Position numbers and translations under genes: made by a program. DNA of 64,000 nt from GH45 sp046704385 (GTDB lineage Bacteria; Bacteroidota; Bacteroidia; Bacteroidales; SZUA-534): contig JBJKSB010000088.1 in NCBI GenBank assembly GCA_046704385.1, positions 10,299-74,298 of the forward strand, given 5' to 3'. The first letter of the stretch is position 1. The number at the start of each line of letters is the position of its first letter. The notes under the pieces were generated by a model. It was not told the DNA's origin. It ran no database searches and worked only from the letters and a program-made list of their open reading frames with translations. Of this stretch, positions 9,597 through 18,514 are shown piece after piece.

Positions 9597-10157
9597 GCCA
9601 CTGATTCACAGATTTAATTTTAAATGATAAATTAACTCAAATACAATTTCTTACAGAATCAATCTTTTTGTTTTTAAAGAATTTTCACCAAAATTTACAA
9701 GCAATCCCAATTTACAGCCTGAGATTGTCAGATAATTAATAACCTGCGCATAATGTTCTTCAACCATACTGCTTGATGCCTTAACTTCTAAAATGATTTT
9801 ATCAAGTACAATAAAATCAGCATAAAAACAATGTGGGAGTACTATTCCTTTATACTTAATATCAAATTTCTTTTCTCTCTCAAATGATATATTATTTAGT
9901 TTAAATTCATGTTCAATTGCATCCTTATATACAACTTCCAATAATCCTTTTCCCAGGATTCTGTGAACATCCATGCAAATACCAATAATCTGGTAGCTTT
10001 CTTCCTGCCAAGGATAGTTCTTCTCAGAATATTTCTTATTTAACAATGTCACAGTTACAATTTTTGCATTTCTTCAAATCCTCTCGTAGACTATATTTCA
10101 CCAATCAGTTTTTTAGATTATTAAAAATTATTTTATAATAATCTGTGAATCTGTGGC
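9597..10157. repeat. Inverted-repeat-bounded cassette carrying a GxxExxY gene
   Basis: The 18-mer GCCACTGATTCACAGATT (9597-9614) recurs inverted at 10140-10157 as AATCTGTGAATCTGTGGC, matching at 17 of 18 positions. The repeats enclose about 560 bp holding exactly one gene (9651-10052). Their outer ends fall 11 bp after the ftsW start and 7 bp before the murD stop, so the unit fills precisely the gap between two dcw genes that are otherwise tightly packed. Such ends suggest an inserted unit, perhaps moved by an enzyme encoded elsewhere. I see no transposase and no clear target-site duplication. Confidence 0.7.
9651..10052 (-). CDS. GxxExxY-family protein
   Basis: This 133-residue protein carries the family-defining motif G36-LL-E39-VV-Y42, preceded by the typical 'IGICMDVHRILGKG' helix. 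Residues D79, E89 and K91 (ADF...LEVK) fit a PD-(D/E)XK nuclease-like core. Members are found in Bacteroidota and cyanobacteria, often as solitary genes and in 23S rRNA intervening sequences. Their function is unknown, although the fold predicts nucleic-acid binding or cleavage. It is oriented with the dcw operon but unrelated to cell-wall synthesis, and is AT-rich relative to its neighbours. The inverted repeats around it suggest it travels as a unit. Confidence 0.85.
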   Translation of the reverse strand: MTLLNKKYSEKNYPWQEESYQIIGICMDVHRILGKGLLEVVYKDAIEHEFKLNNISFEREKKFDIKYKGIVLPHCFYADFIVLDKIILEVKASSSMVEEHYAQVINYLTISGCKLGLLVNFGENSLKTKRLIL

Positions 10158-10163
10158 GACATA

Positions 10164-11510
10164 CTAAAGGTTGCGGACAGCCTGTTTAAATTTTCGGCCC
10201 CGGTCTTCATAGTTCTGGAATAAATCGAAACTGGCGCACGCCGGTGACAACAGCACTACATCCTCATTCGTAGCCAAATAATAAGCTGTTTGCACTGCCT
10301 CGTCCATCGATTTTGTATCAACTATGGTTTTAATCTGCCCATCGAAAGCCTGATGGATTTTGGTATTATCAACCCCCAGGCATACAATCGCCTTTACTTT
10401 TTCTTTGACTAAAGGCAACAACTTTTCATAATCATTCCCCTTGTCGATTCCTCCCACAATCCAGACTGTCGGCCTTTTCATACACTCAAGAGCGTACCAT
10501 GTTGAATTAATGTTGGTAGCTTTTGAATCGTTAATAAACTCAATTTTATGAACCTTAATAACCGGCTCAAGCCGATGTTCCACTCCTTTAAAATCGGTAA
10601 GAACCTCGCGAATGGTTTCTTTCCTGATTTTCAGAACATTGGCGGCAACACCAGCCACCATCGAATTGTAGGTGTTGTGTTTGCCCTGAAGTGCTAATTC
10701 CTTTATATCCATAGTAAATTCGGAATTATTATATTTAATAACCATAGTATTTCCATCGAGATATGCCCCCTGCAATACTTTTTCATTCAATGTAAAAGGG
10801 AGAAGTTCAATGTCGGGATTCAATTCACGCAAATGGCTCACAATAACCTCATCATCCTGGCAGAAAATAAGCTTCTGGTTTTGCGTCATGTTTTGAAGTA
10901 TCCTGAATTTGGAAGCAACGTAATTTTCGAATTTGTATTCGTAACGATCGAGATGATCGGGAGTAATATTCATTAAAACAGCAATGTCGGCCCTAAAATT
11001 AAACATGCCGTCGAGCTGAAAACTGCTTAATTCAAGCACATAGTATTCAAACTTTTCAGTAGCCACCTGCTTTGCAAAACTTTTTCCCACATTACCTGCT
11101 AACCCAACATTTAACCCGGCACGTTTCAAAATTTCGTAAGTCAGTAAAGTGGTGGTTGTTTTGCCATTACTTCCCGTTATGGCAATCATAAAAGCCTGTG
11201 TATAACGGCAGGCAAATTCTATTTCGGAAATTACCGGAATTGCCATTTCCTTAATTGCAACAATAATAGGTGCCTTTTCAGGTATTCCGGGACTTTTTAT
11301 CACTTCGCCCGCACTCAGTATTTTTGTTTCAGTATGACCGTTTTCTTCCCATGGTATCTGGTGATCGTTAAGCTCTTTCTTATAATTATCAGCAATAGTA
11401 CCATGATCGGATACAAAAACATTAAATCCCTTAGCCTTAGCTAAAACAGCTGATCCAACCCCGCTTTCGCCAGCTCCCAGAATTACTATATTTTTATTCT
11501 TACCAGTCAT
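10164..11510 (-). CDS. murD: UDP-MurNAc-L-alanine--D-glutamate ligase MurD
   Basis: Adds D-glutamate to UDP-MurNAc-L-Ala in the cytoplasm. The 448-residue protein has N-terminal GAGESGVGSA, the ATP loop GSNGKTTTT (from residue 113), the LELSSFQL motif characteristic of MurD, NITPDHLDRY, NDSKATN, and LLSPACASFDLF near the C terminus. The last motif is diagnostic of MurD. It lies 26 bp downstream of mraY and is followed by the GxxExxY cassette rather than directly by ftsW. Confidence 0.97.
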   Translation of the reverse strand: MTGKNKNIVILGAGESGVGSAVLAKAKGFNVFVSDHGTIADNYKKELNDHQIPWEENGHTETKILSAGEVIKSPGIPEKAPIIVAIKEMAIPVISEIEFACRYTQAFMIAITGSNGKTTTTLLTYEILKRAGLNVGLAGNVGKSFAKQVATEKFEYYVLELSSFQLDGMFNFRADIAVLMNITPDHLDRYEYKFENYVASKFRILQNMTQNQKLIFCQDDEVIVSHLRELNPDIELLPFTLNEKVLQGAYLDGNTMVIKYNNSEFTMDIKELALQGKHNTYNSMVAGVAANVLKIRKETIREVLTDFKGVEHRLEPVIKVHKIEFINDSKATNINSTWYALECMKRPTVWIVGGIDKGNDYEKLLPLVKEKVKAIVCLGVDNTKIHQAFDGQIKTIVDTKSMDEAVQTAYYLATNEDVVLLSPACASFDLFQNYEDRGRKFKQAVRNL

Positions 11511-11536
11511 TTAAAAACCATTTATTTAGTTGCTTT

Positions 11537-12787
11537 TTATCTCATCTTTAGTGTAACAACAGTCAATACAGCCAATACAATTCCTACAATCCAGAACCGG
11601 GTTACGATTTTAGCTTCAGGATAACCTTTCATTTGATAATGATGATGGAGAGGGGCCATTCGAAAAATACGCCTGCCCGCGCCAAACCTCCGTTTTGTAT
11701 ATTTGAAATAGCCAACCTGGAGCATTACAGAAAGGTTTTCCATCAGGAATATCCCGCAAAGGATCGGAATTAAAAGTTCCTTTCGGATGATAATTGCCAT
11801 TACTGCAATAATGCCGCCCAAAGTCAAACTTCCTGTATCGCCCATAAAAACCTGGGCCGGGAATGAATTATACCATAAAAAGCCGATAGTGGCACCAATA
11901 AAAGCCGAAGCAAATACTACCAATTCACCAATATTGGGAATGTACATTATGTTCAGGTAATTGGCAAAGAAAACGTTACCCGATACATAAGCTAGAATAC
12001 CGAGCGTGGCCCCTATAATTGCGGACGATCCGGTGGCAAGCCCATCGAGACCATCGGTCATGTTTGCCCCGTTGCTTACCGCCGTAATGATAAAAATTAC
12101 TACAATTACAAACACTACCCAAGCCCACTTTTTGGAAGCCTCTTCCCCTAAAAATTTAACCAGTCCGGCGTAATCAGCCTCATTATTTTTGAAAAAAGGG
12201 ATGGTTGTTTTAGTTGTCTTAACATCAAGTATTTCATAACCCCTGGCATTTGATGTCAATTGATCATCGGATATCTCAATCTGCTGTTCCGGGTTGTCAA
12301 TTTTAATATTTTCGCGAATTACAACATCATCACTTACGTATAAAGTGATACCCACAATTAAACCCAGACCAACCTGACCCATTATTTTAAACTTGCCAGC
12401 CAGTCCTTCTTTATCTTTTAAAAAAACCTTGATATAATCATCTAAAAAGCCGATGGTTCCCAACCAAAGGGTGGTTATCAGCATAAGTATGATATAAATG
12501 TTATTCAATTTGGCAAAGAGTAAAACCGGTAATATTATTGCACCAATTATGATTACCCCGCCCATGGTAGGAGTGCCTTTTTTCTGCATTTGCCCTTCGA
12601 GACCCAAATCGCGGACTATTTCGCCGATTTGCTTTAGCTGAAGCAGATTAATAACCCTTTTACCGTAAATCATTGAAAAAAGCAATGAAAAAATCACGGC
12701 AAGCCCTGAACGGAACGAAATGTATTCAAACATCCCGGCTCCGGGAACATTCAATTGATTGAGGTAATGAAACAAATAATATAACAT
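11537..12787 (-). CDS. mraY: Phospho-MurNAc-pentapeptide translocase MraY
   Basis: Polytopic membrane enzyme forming lipid I from UDP-MurNAc-pentapeptide and undecaprenyl phosphate. The 416-residue protein shows the conserved KKGTPTMGG motif, [20 protein letters not shown] and the late MAPLHHHYQ motif. It is longer than the roughly 360-residue E. coli enzyme because of an extra soluble stretch of about 60 residues between two membrane helices ([10 protein letters not shown]... to ...EEASKKW), as I recall for many Bacteroidota MraY proteins. It lies 2 bp downstream of murE. Confidence 0.97.
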   Translation of the reverse strand: MLYYLFHYLNQLNVPGAGMFEYISFRSGLAVIFSLLFSMIYGKRVINLLQLKQIGEIVRDLGLEGQMQKKGTPTMGGVIIIGAIILPVLLFAKLNNIYIILMLITTLWLGTIGFLDDYIKVFLKDKEGLAGKFKIMGQVGLGLIVGITLYVSDDVVIRENIKIDNPEQQIEISDDQLTSNARGYEILDVKTTKTTIPFFKNNEADYAGLVKFLGEEASKKWAWVVFVIVVIFIITAVSNGANMTDGLDGLATGSSAIIGATLGILAYVSGNVFFANYLNIMYIPNIGELVVFASAFIGATIGFLWYNSFPAQVFMGDTGSLTLGGIIAVMAIIIRKELLIPILCGIFLMENLSVMLQVGYFKYTKRRFGAGRRIFRMAPLHHHYQMKGYPEAKIVTRFWIVGIVLAVLTVVTLKMR

Positions 12788-12789
12788 AG

Positions 12790-14247
12790 CTATTCTGATT
12801 CAAAAATTTCATTAATTACTTCCCTGTCATCAAAGTGGTGTTTTACTCCGTCAATCTCCTGATAGGTTTCGTGACCTTTGCCGGCCACCAGAACAATATC
12901 ACCAGGTTGAGCCAAAGCACAAGCTGTTTTTATAGCCTCGCGCCGATTAGTAATAGACAACAATTTATTATTAAGCGGTGGTAAAACGCCGGCCTTCATA
13001 TCATCAATAATATCTTCAGGTTTTTCGTTTCGCGGATTGTCTGAAGTAAGAATGACCTGGTTGCTCATATTTGCAGCCACAGCAGCCATAAGCGGCCGTT
13101 TGGTTTTGTCACGATTGCCTCCGGCACCAACAACCGAAATTATTTTGCCATTATTTTCAATAATTTCATTAATGGTGGTTAAAACATTCTGTAAAGCGTC
13201 AGGAGTATGTGCATAGTCAACAATAGCAAGCTTTCCCGACTTTGATTTCAGATATTGGAACCTTCCGTCAACCGATTCCAGCGAACTTAAAACGGTAATA
13301 ATTTCGTCGCGTTTTTGGTTCAACAACAAGGATACTGCATATACCGAAAGCAGGTTATAAGCATTAAAACCGCCGATGAACCGTGTCCAAATTTCAGTAT
13401 TATCAAAAGCCACCAGCATCCCGTCGATATGTGATTCCAATACCCTGCCTTTAAAGTTCGCCACGCTTTTCAAGGCCATGGTATTTTTTGAGGCTTTGGT
13501 ATTTTGAATCATTACCTGACCATTTTTGTCATCGACATTTACCAGGGCAAAGGCATCATTTTCCAGATTATCGAAAAACAATTTTTTTGCTTTAATATAA
13601 TCGGCAAAAGTTTTGTGATAATCGAGGTGATCCTGAGTAATATTAGTAAACACTGCCCCTGAAAATTTCAATCCTGCTACCCTTTTTTGATGTAGTGCAT
13701 GCGAGCTTACTTCCATAAAGCAATAATCGCAACCCGCTTCAAGCATATCAGCTAATAACCGGTTTAACTGAACGGGGTCGGGAGTAGTATGAGTTGATTC
13801 CACTTCCCTGGTATGCACGTAATTCCTGATGGTAGATAACAGCCCGGCTTTATATCCCAACTTCAGGAACATCTGGTACAATAAAGTAACGGTTGTGGTT
13901 TTACCATTGGTTCCTGTTACCCCTACCAACTTTAACTTATCAGATGGATTGTGATAGAAATTTGAAGCCAGCTGACCCAAAGCCTGAGCAGAATCAGCCA
14001 CCTGAACATAAGTAATATCATCAGACATTTTATCAGGCATTACTTCACAAACAACAACTGATGCCTCAGCTGCAATGGCTTTCTCAATAAAAACATGCCC
14101 GTCGGCCTGGTAACCTTTAACAGCCACAAACAAAGTATCTGACAGTACTTTACGTGAATCGAACTCAATAGCACGAACCTGTATTTGTGGATCGCCAACG
14201 ATCTTAACGACTTCAATTTTATTTAATATGTCAGGCAGGTTTCTCAT
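12790..14247 (-). CDS. murE: UDP-MurNAc-L-Ala-D-Glu--2,6-diaminopimelate ligase MurE
   Basis: Mur ligase adding the third stem-peptide residue. The 485-residue protein has the P-loop GTNGKTTT (from 112), the EVSSHAL motif with the Lys-containing region after it, and [10 protein letters not shown]. The motif DNPR (in [11 protein letters not shown]) is associated with meso-diaminopimelate selectivity in MurE enzymes, so a DAP-type wall is predicted. The C terminus carries the GKGHETYQ motif. It shares a single base with the upstream ftsI stop region and lies 2 bp from mraY, so it is firmly within the operon. Confidence 0.97.
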   Translation of the reverse strand: MRNLPDILNKIEVVKIVGDPQIQVRAIEFDSRKVLSDTLFVAVKGYQADGHVFIEKAIAAEASVVVCEVMPDKMSDDITYVQVADSAQALGQLASNFYHNPSDKLKLVGVTGTNGKTTTVTLLYQMFLKLGYKAGLLSTIRNYVHTREVESTHTTPDPVQLNRLLADMLEAGCDYCFMEVSSHALHQKRVAGLKFSGAVFTNITQDHLDYHKTFADYIKAKKLFFDNLENDAFALVNVDDKNGQVMIQNTKASKNTMALKSVANFKGRVLESHIDGMLVAFDNTEIWTRFIGGFNAYNLLSVYAVSLLLNQKRDEIITVLSSLESVDGRFQYLKSKSGKLAIVDYAHTPDALQNVLTTINEIIENNGKIISVVGAGGNRDKTKRPLMAAVAANMSNQVILTSDNPRNEKPEDIIDDMKAGVLPPLNNKLLSITNRREAIKTACALAQPGDIVLVAGKGHETYQEIDGVKHHFDDREVINEIFESE

Positions 14248-16361
14248 TAAATCATCTTTAATATTATTCTATCGCCCTGGTGGTAACTTGTTCCGGGATC
14301 TAATGACTGAAATCCGACAGACCCCCTTCCCTCAATTACAACATCGAGTCCCAAATTCTCAAGTACAAAAACGGCATCCTTTGCTCCCATGCCCGTTACG
14401 TCGGGCACTAACCTGTCCTTGATATACCGGTTCCGTAACCGTATTGACGAATCTTGTTTTTCTGTTGCCACCCAATCCGAATTTATTCCTAAATCCTGAT
14501 AAGGTATATTAAGGTCATCGAGCACCGTTTCTAAATCCTTTCTGTAACCCTTTCGGGAATAAGGAATGCTATGGGGTTCATCATCGGCATAAACTTCATC
14601 TCCATGCAAATCGAGTTGTGTGGAATAAACCTTATCGGCAATCTCCTTAAACACCTGCCCGGCAACCAGGTTACCGTAATACACTCCCGACGACGGAGCA
14701 TTTACAACAACAATACAACTGTATTTTGGGTTATCGGCCGGGAAATACCCCACAAATGATGCCTGATAACTTATTTTGCTTTGGTATTTATATCCGTATT
14801 TTTCATTTGCCAACTGAGCTGTACCAGTTTTTCCGGCAATTTTATAATTGGAATTTTTTAGGTTTTGAGCAGTCCCGTTTTGAACTACACCTTCGAGCAT
14901 TTTTTTTGCTTTGGCAATGGTTGCCTTTGAACAAATTGAAGGGTTGATCACTTTGGGACTAAATCTTTTAATAATTTCACCATGATCAGAAATTGCTTTT
15001 ACAAACCTGGGCTTAAGCATTTGCCCGTTATTGGCCACTGCATTATAAAAAGTCAGAATCTGCATTGGGGTTTGAGCCACTTCATAACCATACGACATCT
15101 GGGGTAAGGAAACTCCCGACCACAGGGTATCATCAGGAAATTTAATATATGGAGGCCTTTCGCCTTTAATTTCAAGATTTAGTTTCTCCATTAAACCCAT
15201 TCTTTTAAGGCCTTTCACAAACCGTTCTTCGTTTCCGGTATAATACCTGGTAATTAGTTTTGAAACCCCCACATTCGATGAAAACTCGAATACCTGTTTA
15301 ACAGTAATTTTCCCATAACCACCTCTCTTGCTGTCACGAACCACCTGATCGTGGTATTTGACTTCACCATTGCCCGTATCCACACTATCACCCAAGTCGA
15401 TAAAGCCATCTTCGAGTGCTACCATCAGGGATGCTAATTTGAAAGTAGAACCCGGTTCGGTGCGTTCTCCAATAGCATAATTATATTGCTCGCTGTATTG
15501 ACCGTACGAGTCAACTTTTAAATTTACAATAGCTTTGATATCACCGGTTTTAACCTCCATCAGAATTGCGGTTCCGTGGTTGGCGCTATGCTTTTTTAGT
15601 TGAGCCAGCAGAGCCTGATAGGCAACATCCTGAAAATTAATATCGAGGGTGGTAATTACATCGTATCCATTGCGGGGCTCCACTTCGGTACCATCATTTA
15701 CCGGCATCCAATAATTACCGGCAATTCGTTGTTTCATTTGTACCCCTTTTTCGCCTTCCAGTTCTTTATGGTAAGCTCCTTCAATTCCCACCTGGGTGCC
15801 TCCTTTTCCTTCATATCCGATAGTCCGGCTGGCAAGGTTTACAAATGGCTGTATCCTGGTATTCTCCTGAGTAACAATAAAACCGCCTTTATATTGTCCT
15901 AAGCGAAAAATCGGAAAGGTTTTAAGTTGTTTTAGCTGTAGGTAATCAACACTTCTTTTAATCAGATGATACCGGTCGCCATTATAGCGTGCACTCACCA
16001 GATTTCTTTTATATTCAGGAGCTGATTTATCCCTGAAAAGCCGCGAAAGCCTTATGGAAAGCGAATCAATATTTTTGTTGAAAACATCATCTGTCAGGCC
16101 GGGACATTTCAAATCCATCCGAACTTCATAGAAAGGTACCGAAGTTGCCAAAATCCTGCCATCGGAAGCACAAATATCGCCCCTGTCGGGTTCTATAATG
16201 ATATCTTTCTGGCTTATTGTGTTGGCATTAATCCATTTATCATGTTCAATAACCTGAAGAAATAGCACTTTGCCGATAACAACCAGCGCAAATGCAACTA
16301 CCGAAATATAAACGATAGTCAACTTAGCAACAATTTCCTTCCTGATGTTGTTATCACTCAT
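14247..16361 (-). CDS. ftsI: Septal transpeptidase FtsI (PBP3) with PASTA domain
   Basis: Class B penicillin-binding protein of 704 residues that cross-links septal peptidoglycan together with FtsW. It has one N-terminal membrane helix (about 15-33), a PBP dimerisation domain, and a transpeptidase domain with SxxK (STFK in EPGSTFKLAS), SxN (SSN) and KTG (GKTGTAQ). A C-terminal PASTA domain (LVPDVTGMGAKDAV...) covers roughly the last 65 residues. PASTA-bearing FtsI/Spo-VD-like enzymes are usual in Bacteroidota. It overlaps the upstream ftsL by 8 bp. Confidence 0.96.
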   Translation of the reverse strand: MSDNNIRKEIVAKLTIVYISVVAFALVVIGKVLFLQVIEHDKWINANTISQKDIIIEPDRGDICASDGRILATSVPFYEVRMDLKCPGLTDDVFNKNIDSLSIRLSRLFRDKSAPEYKRNLVSARYNGDRYHLIKRSVDYLQLKQLKTFPIFRLGQYKGGFIVTQENTRIQPFVNLASRTIGYEGKGGTQVGIEGAYHKELEGEKGVQMKQRIAGNYWMPVNDGTEVEPRNGYDVITTLDINFQDVAYQALLAQLKKHSANHGTAILMEVKTGDIKAIVNLKVDSYGQYSEQYNYAIGERTEPGSTFKLASLMVALEDGFIDLGDSVDTGNGEVKYHDQVVRDSKRGGYGKITVKQVFEFSSNVGVSKLITRYYTGNEERFVKGLKRMGLMEKLNLEIKGERPPYIKFPDDTLWSGVSLPQMSYGYEVAQTPMQILTFYNAVANNGQMLKPRFVKAISDHGEIIKRFSPKVINPSICSKATIAKAKKMLEGVVQNGTAQNLKNSNYKIAGKTGTAQLANEKYGYKYQSKISYQASFVGYFPADNPKYSCIVVVNAPSSGVYYGNLVAGQVFKEIADKVYSTQLDLHGDEVYADDEPHSIPYSRKGYRKDLETVLDDLNIPYQDLGINSDWVATEKQDSSIRLRNRYIKDRLVPDVTGMGAKDAVFVLENLGLDVVIEGRGSVGFQSLDPGTSYHQGDRIILKMI

Positions 16362-16725
16362 TGTCTTTAACTACTAATTTGCGTGGAGGCTCAACTGCTT
16401 CCTTTAATTCCAACCCATTTTGGGCCACCCTTTTTGCGACCTCGCTTTGTTTACTGATAAACATAAGCTTCGAGGCTGTTGTAATTGATTCAGCCCTTAG
16501 CCCTTTCAATTCATTTTGAATGTTATTGGTTTCGCGAACAATGCGCTCTGCATGGTAACGATTCCCGATATACAACACGGCGATAATCGTTAAAAACAGC
16601 AAATACGGAAGTTGATTTATTACCCAGTCACGAGTCAGAATACTTCCGTCCATAACGTTGCGGAGGGGTATTTTAACCTCTGATTTATTGGTGATGGTTT
16701 TCCATTTTTTGCTGAAAAGGTTCAT
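16354..16725 (-). CDS. ftsL: FtsL-like bitopic cell division protein
   Basis: This 123-residue protein has a basic cytoplasmic N terminus of about 35 residues, one membrane helix (LPYLLFLTIIAVLYIG) and a periplasmic helical segment (ERIVRETNNIQNELKGL...) with heptad-like leucines suggesting a coiled coil. FtsL is too divergent for sequence motifs, but topology, size and position between rsmH and ftsI match FtsL, which scaffolds FtsQ and FtsI/W at the division site. It overlaps ftsI by 8 bp and begins 12 bp after rsmH. Confidence 0.85.
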   Translation of the reverse strand: MNLFSKKWKTITNKSEVKIPLRNVMDGSILTRDWVINQLPYLLFLTIIAVLYIGNRYHAERIVRETNNIQNELKGLRAESITTASKLMFISKQSEVAKRVAQNGLELKEAVEPPRKLVVKDNE

Positions 16726-16737
16726 ATTTTCAAATTT

Positions 16738-17643
16738 TCAATTCTTTTGGGCTATGCGCAGTTTTGCACTACGGGCCCGGTTGTTTCTTTTAATCTCGTC
16801 ATCGTCGGGGACAATTATTTTTCGGTTTACCAGTGAAAAAGGCACCTCGTAATTTCCATAAAGATCTTTTTCGGGTTCACCTTCAAACATCCCGTTTTTC
16901 AGGTAATTTTTTACCAACCTGTCTTCAAGCGAATGGTAAGTGATTACCACCAACCTGCCTCCGGGTTTTATTACATCGGCTGTCTGCAACAGCATTTCCT
17001 TAAGCGCTTCCATTTCCTGGTTTACTTCAATGCGCAAGGCCTGGAATACCTGTGCCAGTATTTTTGACTGATTTTTAGGTGGCAACACAGGTTCCAGCAA
17101 TTCCTTAAACTGCTCCACTGTTTCAATTTTTTTCTTTTTCCTGTAACGATCAATAAACCCGGCAATACGCCCACCTTCCCTTAACTCGCCATAATTTTTG
17201 AAAATGCTTTTTAAAGCATCCACTTCATATTCGTTAAGTACCTTTTCAGCCGTTAGCGCTGCTGATTGGTTCATCCGCATGTCGAGCCCGGCGTTAAACC
17301 GGAATGAAAACCCACGTTCTTCGTCATCAAAATGATGGCTTGAAACTCCAAGATCGGCCATTAAGCCGTCAACTTTATCAATTTTATGGTAGCGCAGATA
17401 ATTACGGAGAAAACGGAAATTACCTTGCACCATAATCAGATTTTTATTGTTGGGTTTGTTGGCAATAGCTTCGGCATCCTGATCAAATGCCACAAGTTTT
17501 CCCTTTTTAAGTTTTTCCAGGATTGCTTTTGAATGCCCGCCTCCACCAAAAGTACAATCGACATAAATCCCGTTGGGATTAATAGACAGTCCGTTAATGC
17601 ATTCCTCTAACAAAACCGGCACATGATAATCTTCCATAATCAA
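16738..17643 (-). CDS. rsmH: 16S rRNA (cytosine-1402-N4)-methyltransferase RsmH
   Basis: SAM-dependent methyltransferase acting on C1402 of 16S rRNA (formerly MraW). The 301-residue protein has the HxPVLLEE start, the SAM motif DCTFGGGGHSKAIL, DGLMADLGVSSHHFD and the C-terminal VITYHSLEDRLVKN. All are family hallmarks. Its ATG at 17641-17643 overlaps the mraZ TGA (ATGA), indicating coupling; a second in-frame ATG two codons on is an alternative. Its place directly after mraZ is highly conserved. Confidence 0.97.
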   Translation of the reverse strand: MIMEDYHVPVLLEECINGLSINPNGIYVDCTFGGGGHSKAILEKLKKGKLVAFDQDAEAIANKPNNKNLIMVQGNFRFLRNYLRYHKIDKVDGLMADLGVSSHHFDDEERGFSFRFNAGLDMRMNQSAALTAEKVLNEYEVDALKSIFKNYGELREGGRIAGFIDRYRKKKKIETVEQFKELLEPVLPPKNQSKILAQVFQALRIEVNQEMEALKEMLLQTADVIKPGGRLVVITYHSLEDRLVKNYLKNGMFEGEPEKDLYGNYEVPFSLVNRKIIVPDDDEIKRNNRARSAKLRIAQKN

Positions 17644-18101
17644 TCCCCCTGATTCTGCAAGCCATCCATGATTTTTTCAGCAAGGCTGGCAAATTCGTTT
17701 TCATCTTCTTCCAGACCATCATAAGCCTCTTTGGTCCACACTTCAATTTTGGAATCCTGGCCAGAGAGTACAATTTCTTTATCGGCACCAATTAAATCGA
17801 GTAAGCGTTTGGGGATGAGCATACGGCTGCTGGCATCGAGAATAATTTCAGCCGTACCACGTGAGAATCCGCGCACAAAGCGGTTATGTTCTTTATTAAA
17901 GGGGTTGGTAACTGATCGTATCAGTTGGTTTTGGCGCTCCCACTCGTCGTTGGTATACAGTACTAAACAGTTTTCAAACAGATCCTTTTTTATGACAAAA
18001 CGGTCCGACTCACTTTTTAGCTGCTTTTTCAATGCAGCCGGAAAGAGAATCCGCCCTTTGCTATCAAGCTTACAAGTATGATCACCGATAAAGTATGCCA
18101 T
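17640..18101 (-). CDS. mraZ: Transcriptional regulator MraZ
   Basis: First gene of the dcw cluster. The 153-residue protein holds two SpoVT/AbrB-like halves: FIGDHTCKLDSKGRILFPAALKK and, in the second half, AEIILDASSRMLIPKRLLDLIG. MraZ forms ring-shaped oligomers that bind direct repeats in its own promoter and represses or activates the cluster depending on species. AAGTG direct repeats at exact 10-bp spacing lie 85-110 bp upstream of its start (described separately), supporting autoregulation. Confidence 0.96.
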   Translation of the reverse strand: MAYFIGDHTCKLDSKGRILFPAALKKQLKSESDRFVIKKDLFENCLVLYTNDEWERQNQLIRSVTNPFNKEHNRFVRGFSRGTAEIILDASSRMLIPKRLLDLIGADKEIVLSGQDSKIEVWTKEAYDGLEEDENEFASLAEKIMDGLQNQGD

Positions 18102-18161
18102 AATTCGTGTATCTGTTTAGTACCCAAATTGAAGGATTACAGACTACAACTCGGGTATTAA

Positions 18162-18213
18162 CTTACAAAGTAAGAACTTTTTTGACACTTTTTCCCACTT
18201 GTCTACACTTTTT
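18162..18213 (-). promoter_or_regulatory. Candidate MraZ box and promoter region of the dcw operon
   Basis: On the minus strand the sequence reads AAGTGTAGAC-AAGTGGGAAA-AAGTGTCAAA-AAAGTTC. This gives three AAGTG[T/G] repeats starting at 18210, 18200 and 18190, exactly 10 bp apart, plus a weaker fourth copy 11 bp on. MraZ boxes are direct repeats with about 10-bp period (AAAGTG[T/G] type in Mollicutes, TGGG type in E. coli). Immediately downstream is the palindrome CTTAC-AAA-GTAAG (18162-18174). On the minus strand it contains TTACTTTG, one base off the spacing of a -7 box. No good -33 element was found. The TACCC/GGGTA pair at 18121 and 18153 lies further down in the leader. Confidence 0.6.
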
Positions 18214-18447
18214 TACACCGAATGTTAATAAGTCCCCCTAAAACTCAATAGACAGTGCTTATTATAATCATAAGTAGTTGTACTTGTTTGAATAATAAAT
18301 CTACCTGCATTTAAGAACAGGATTGAATTCAAGTACATAATGCATTCATTATATATTAAATAGAAAACTTATAGAGAGGGAAAAAGGGAGTTGGTGTTAT
18401 GTTAAATTTGGTGTTAGTTTCTTGGCTTTCTGGCACAATAAAATTAA

Positions 18448-18477
18448 AAAAGCCCACCTGAATTCAGATGGACTTTT
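18448..18477 (-). terminator. Rho-independent terminator downstream of the T9SS/DUF4961-like gene (possibly bidirectional)
   Basis: AAAAGCCCACCTGAA pairs with TTCAGATGGACTTTT around a fully closed centre at 18462/18463, with two C-A mismatches. A-rich and U-rich flanks lie on both sides, so the hairpin can work in either direction. It lies 37 bp beyond the stop of the 18515-19339 gene and marks the end of the long minus-strand glycan operon. The rest of 18214-18447 shows no gene. Confidence 0.75.
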
Positions 18478-18514
18478 ATTATGAAAAAACTATTAACTAT
18501 CGGATCAGAAATAT

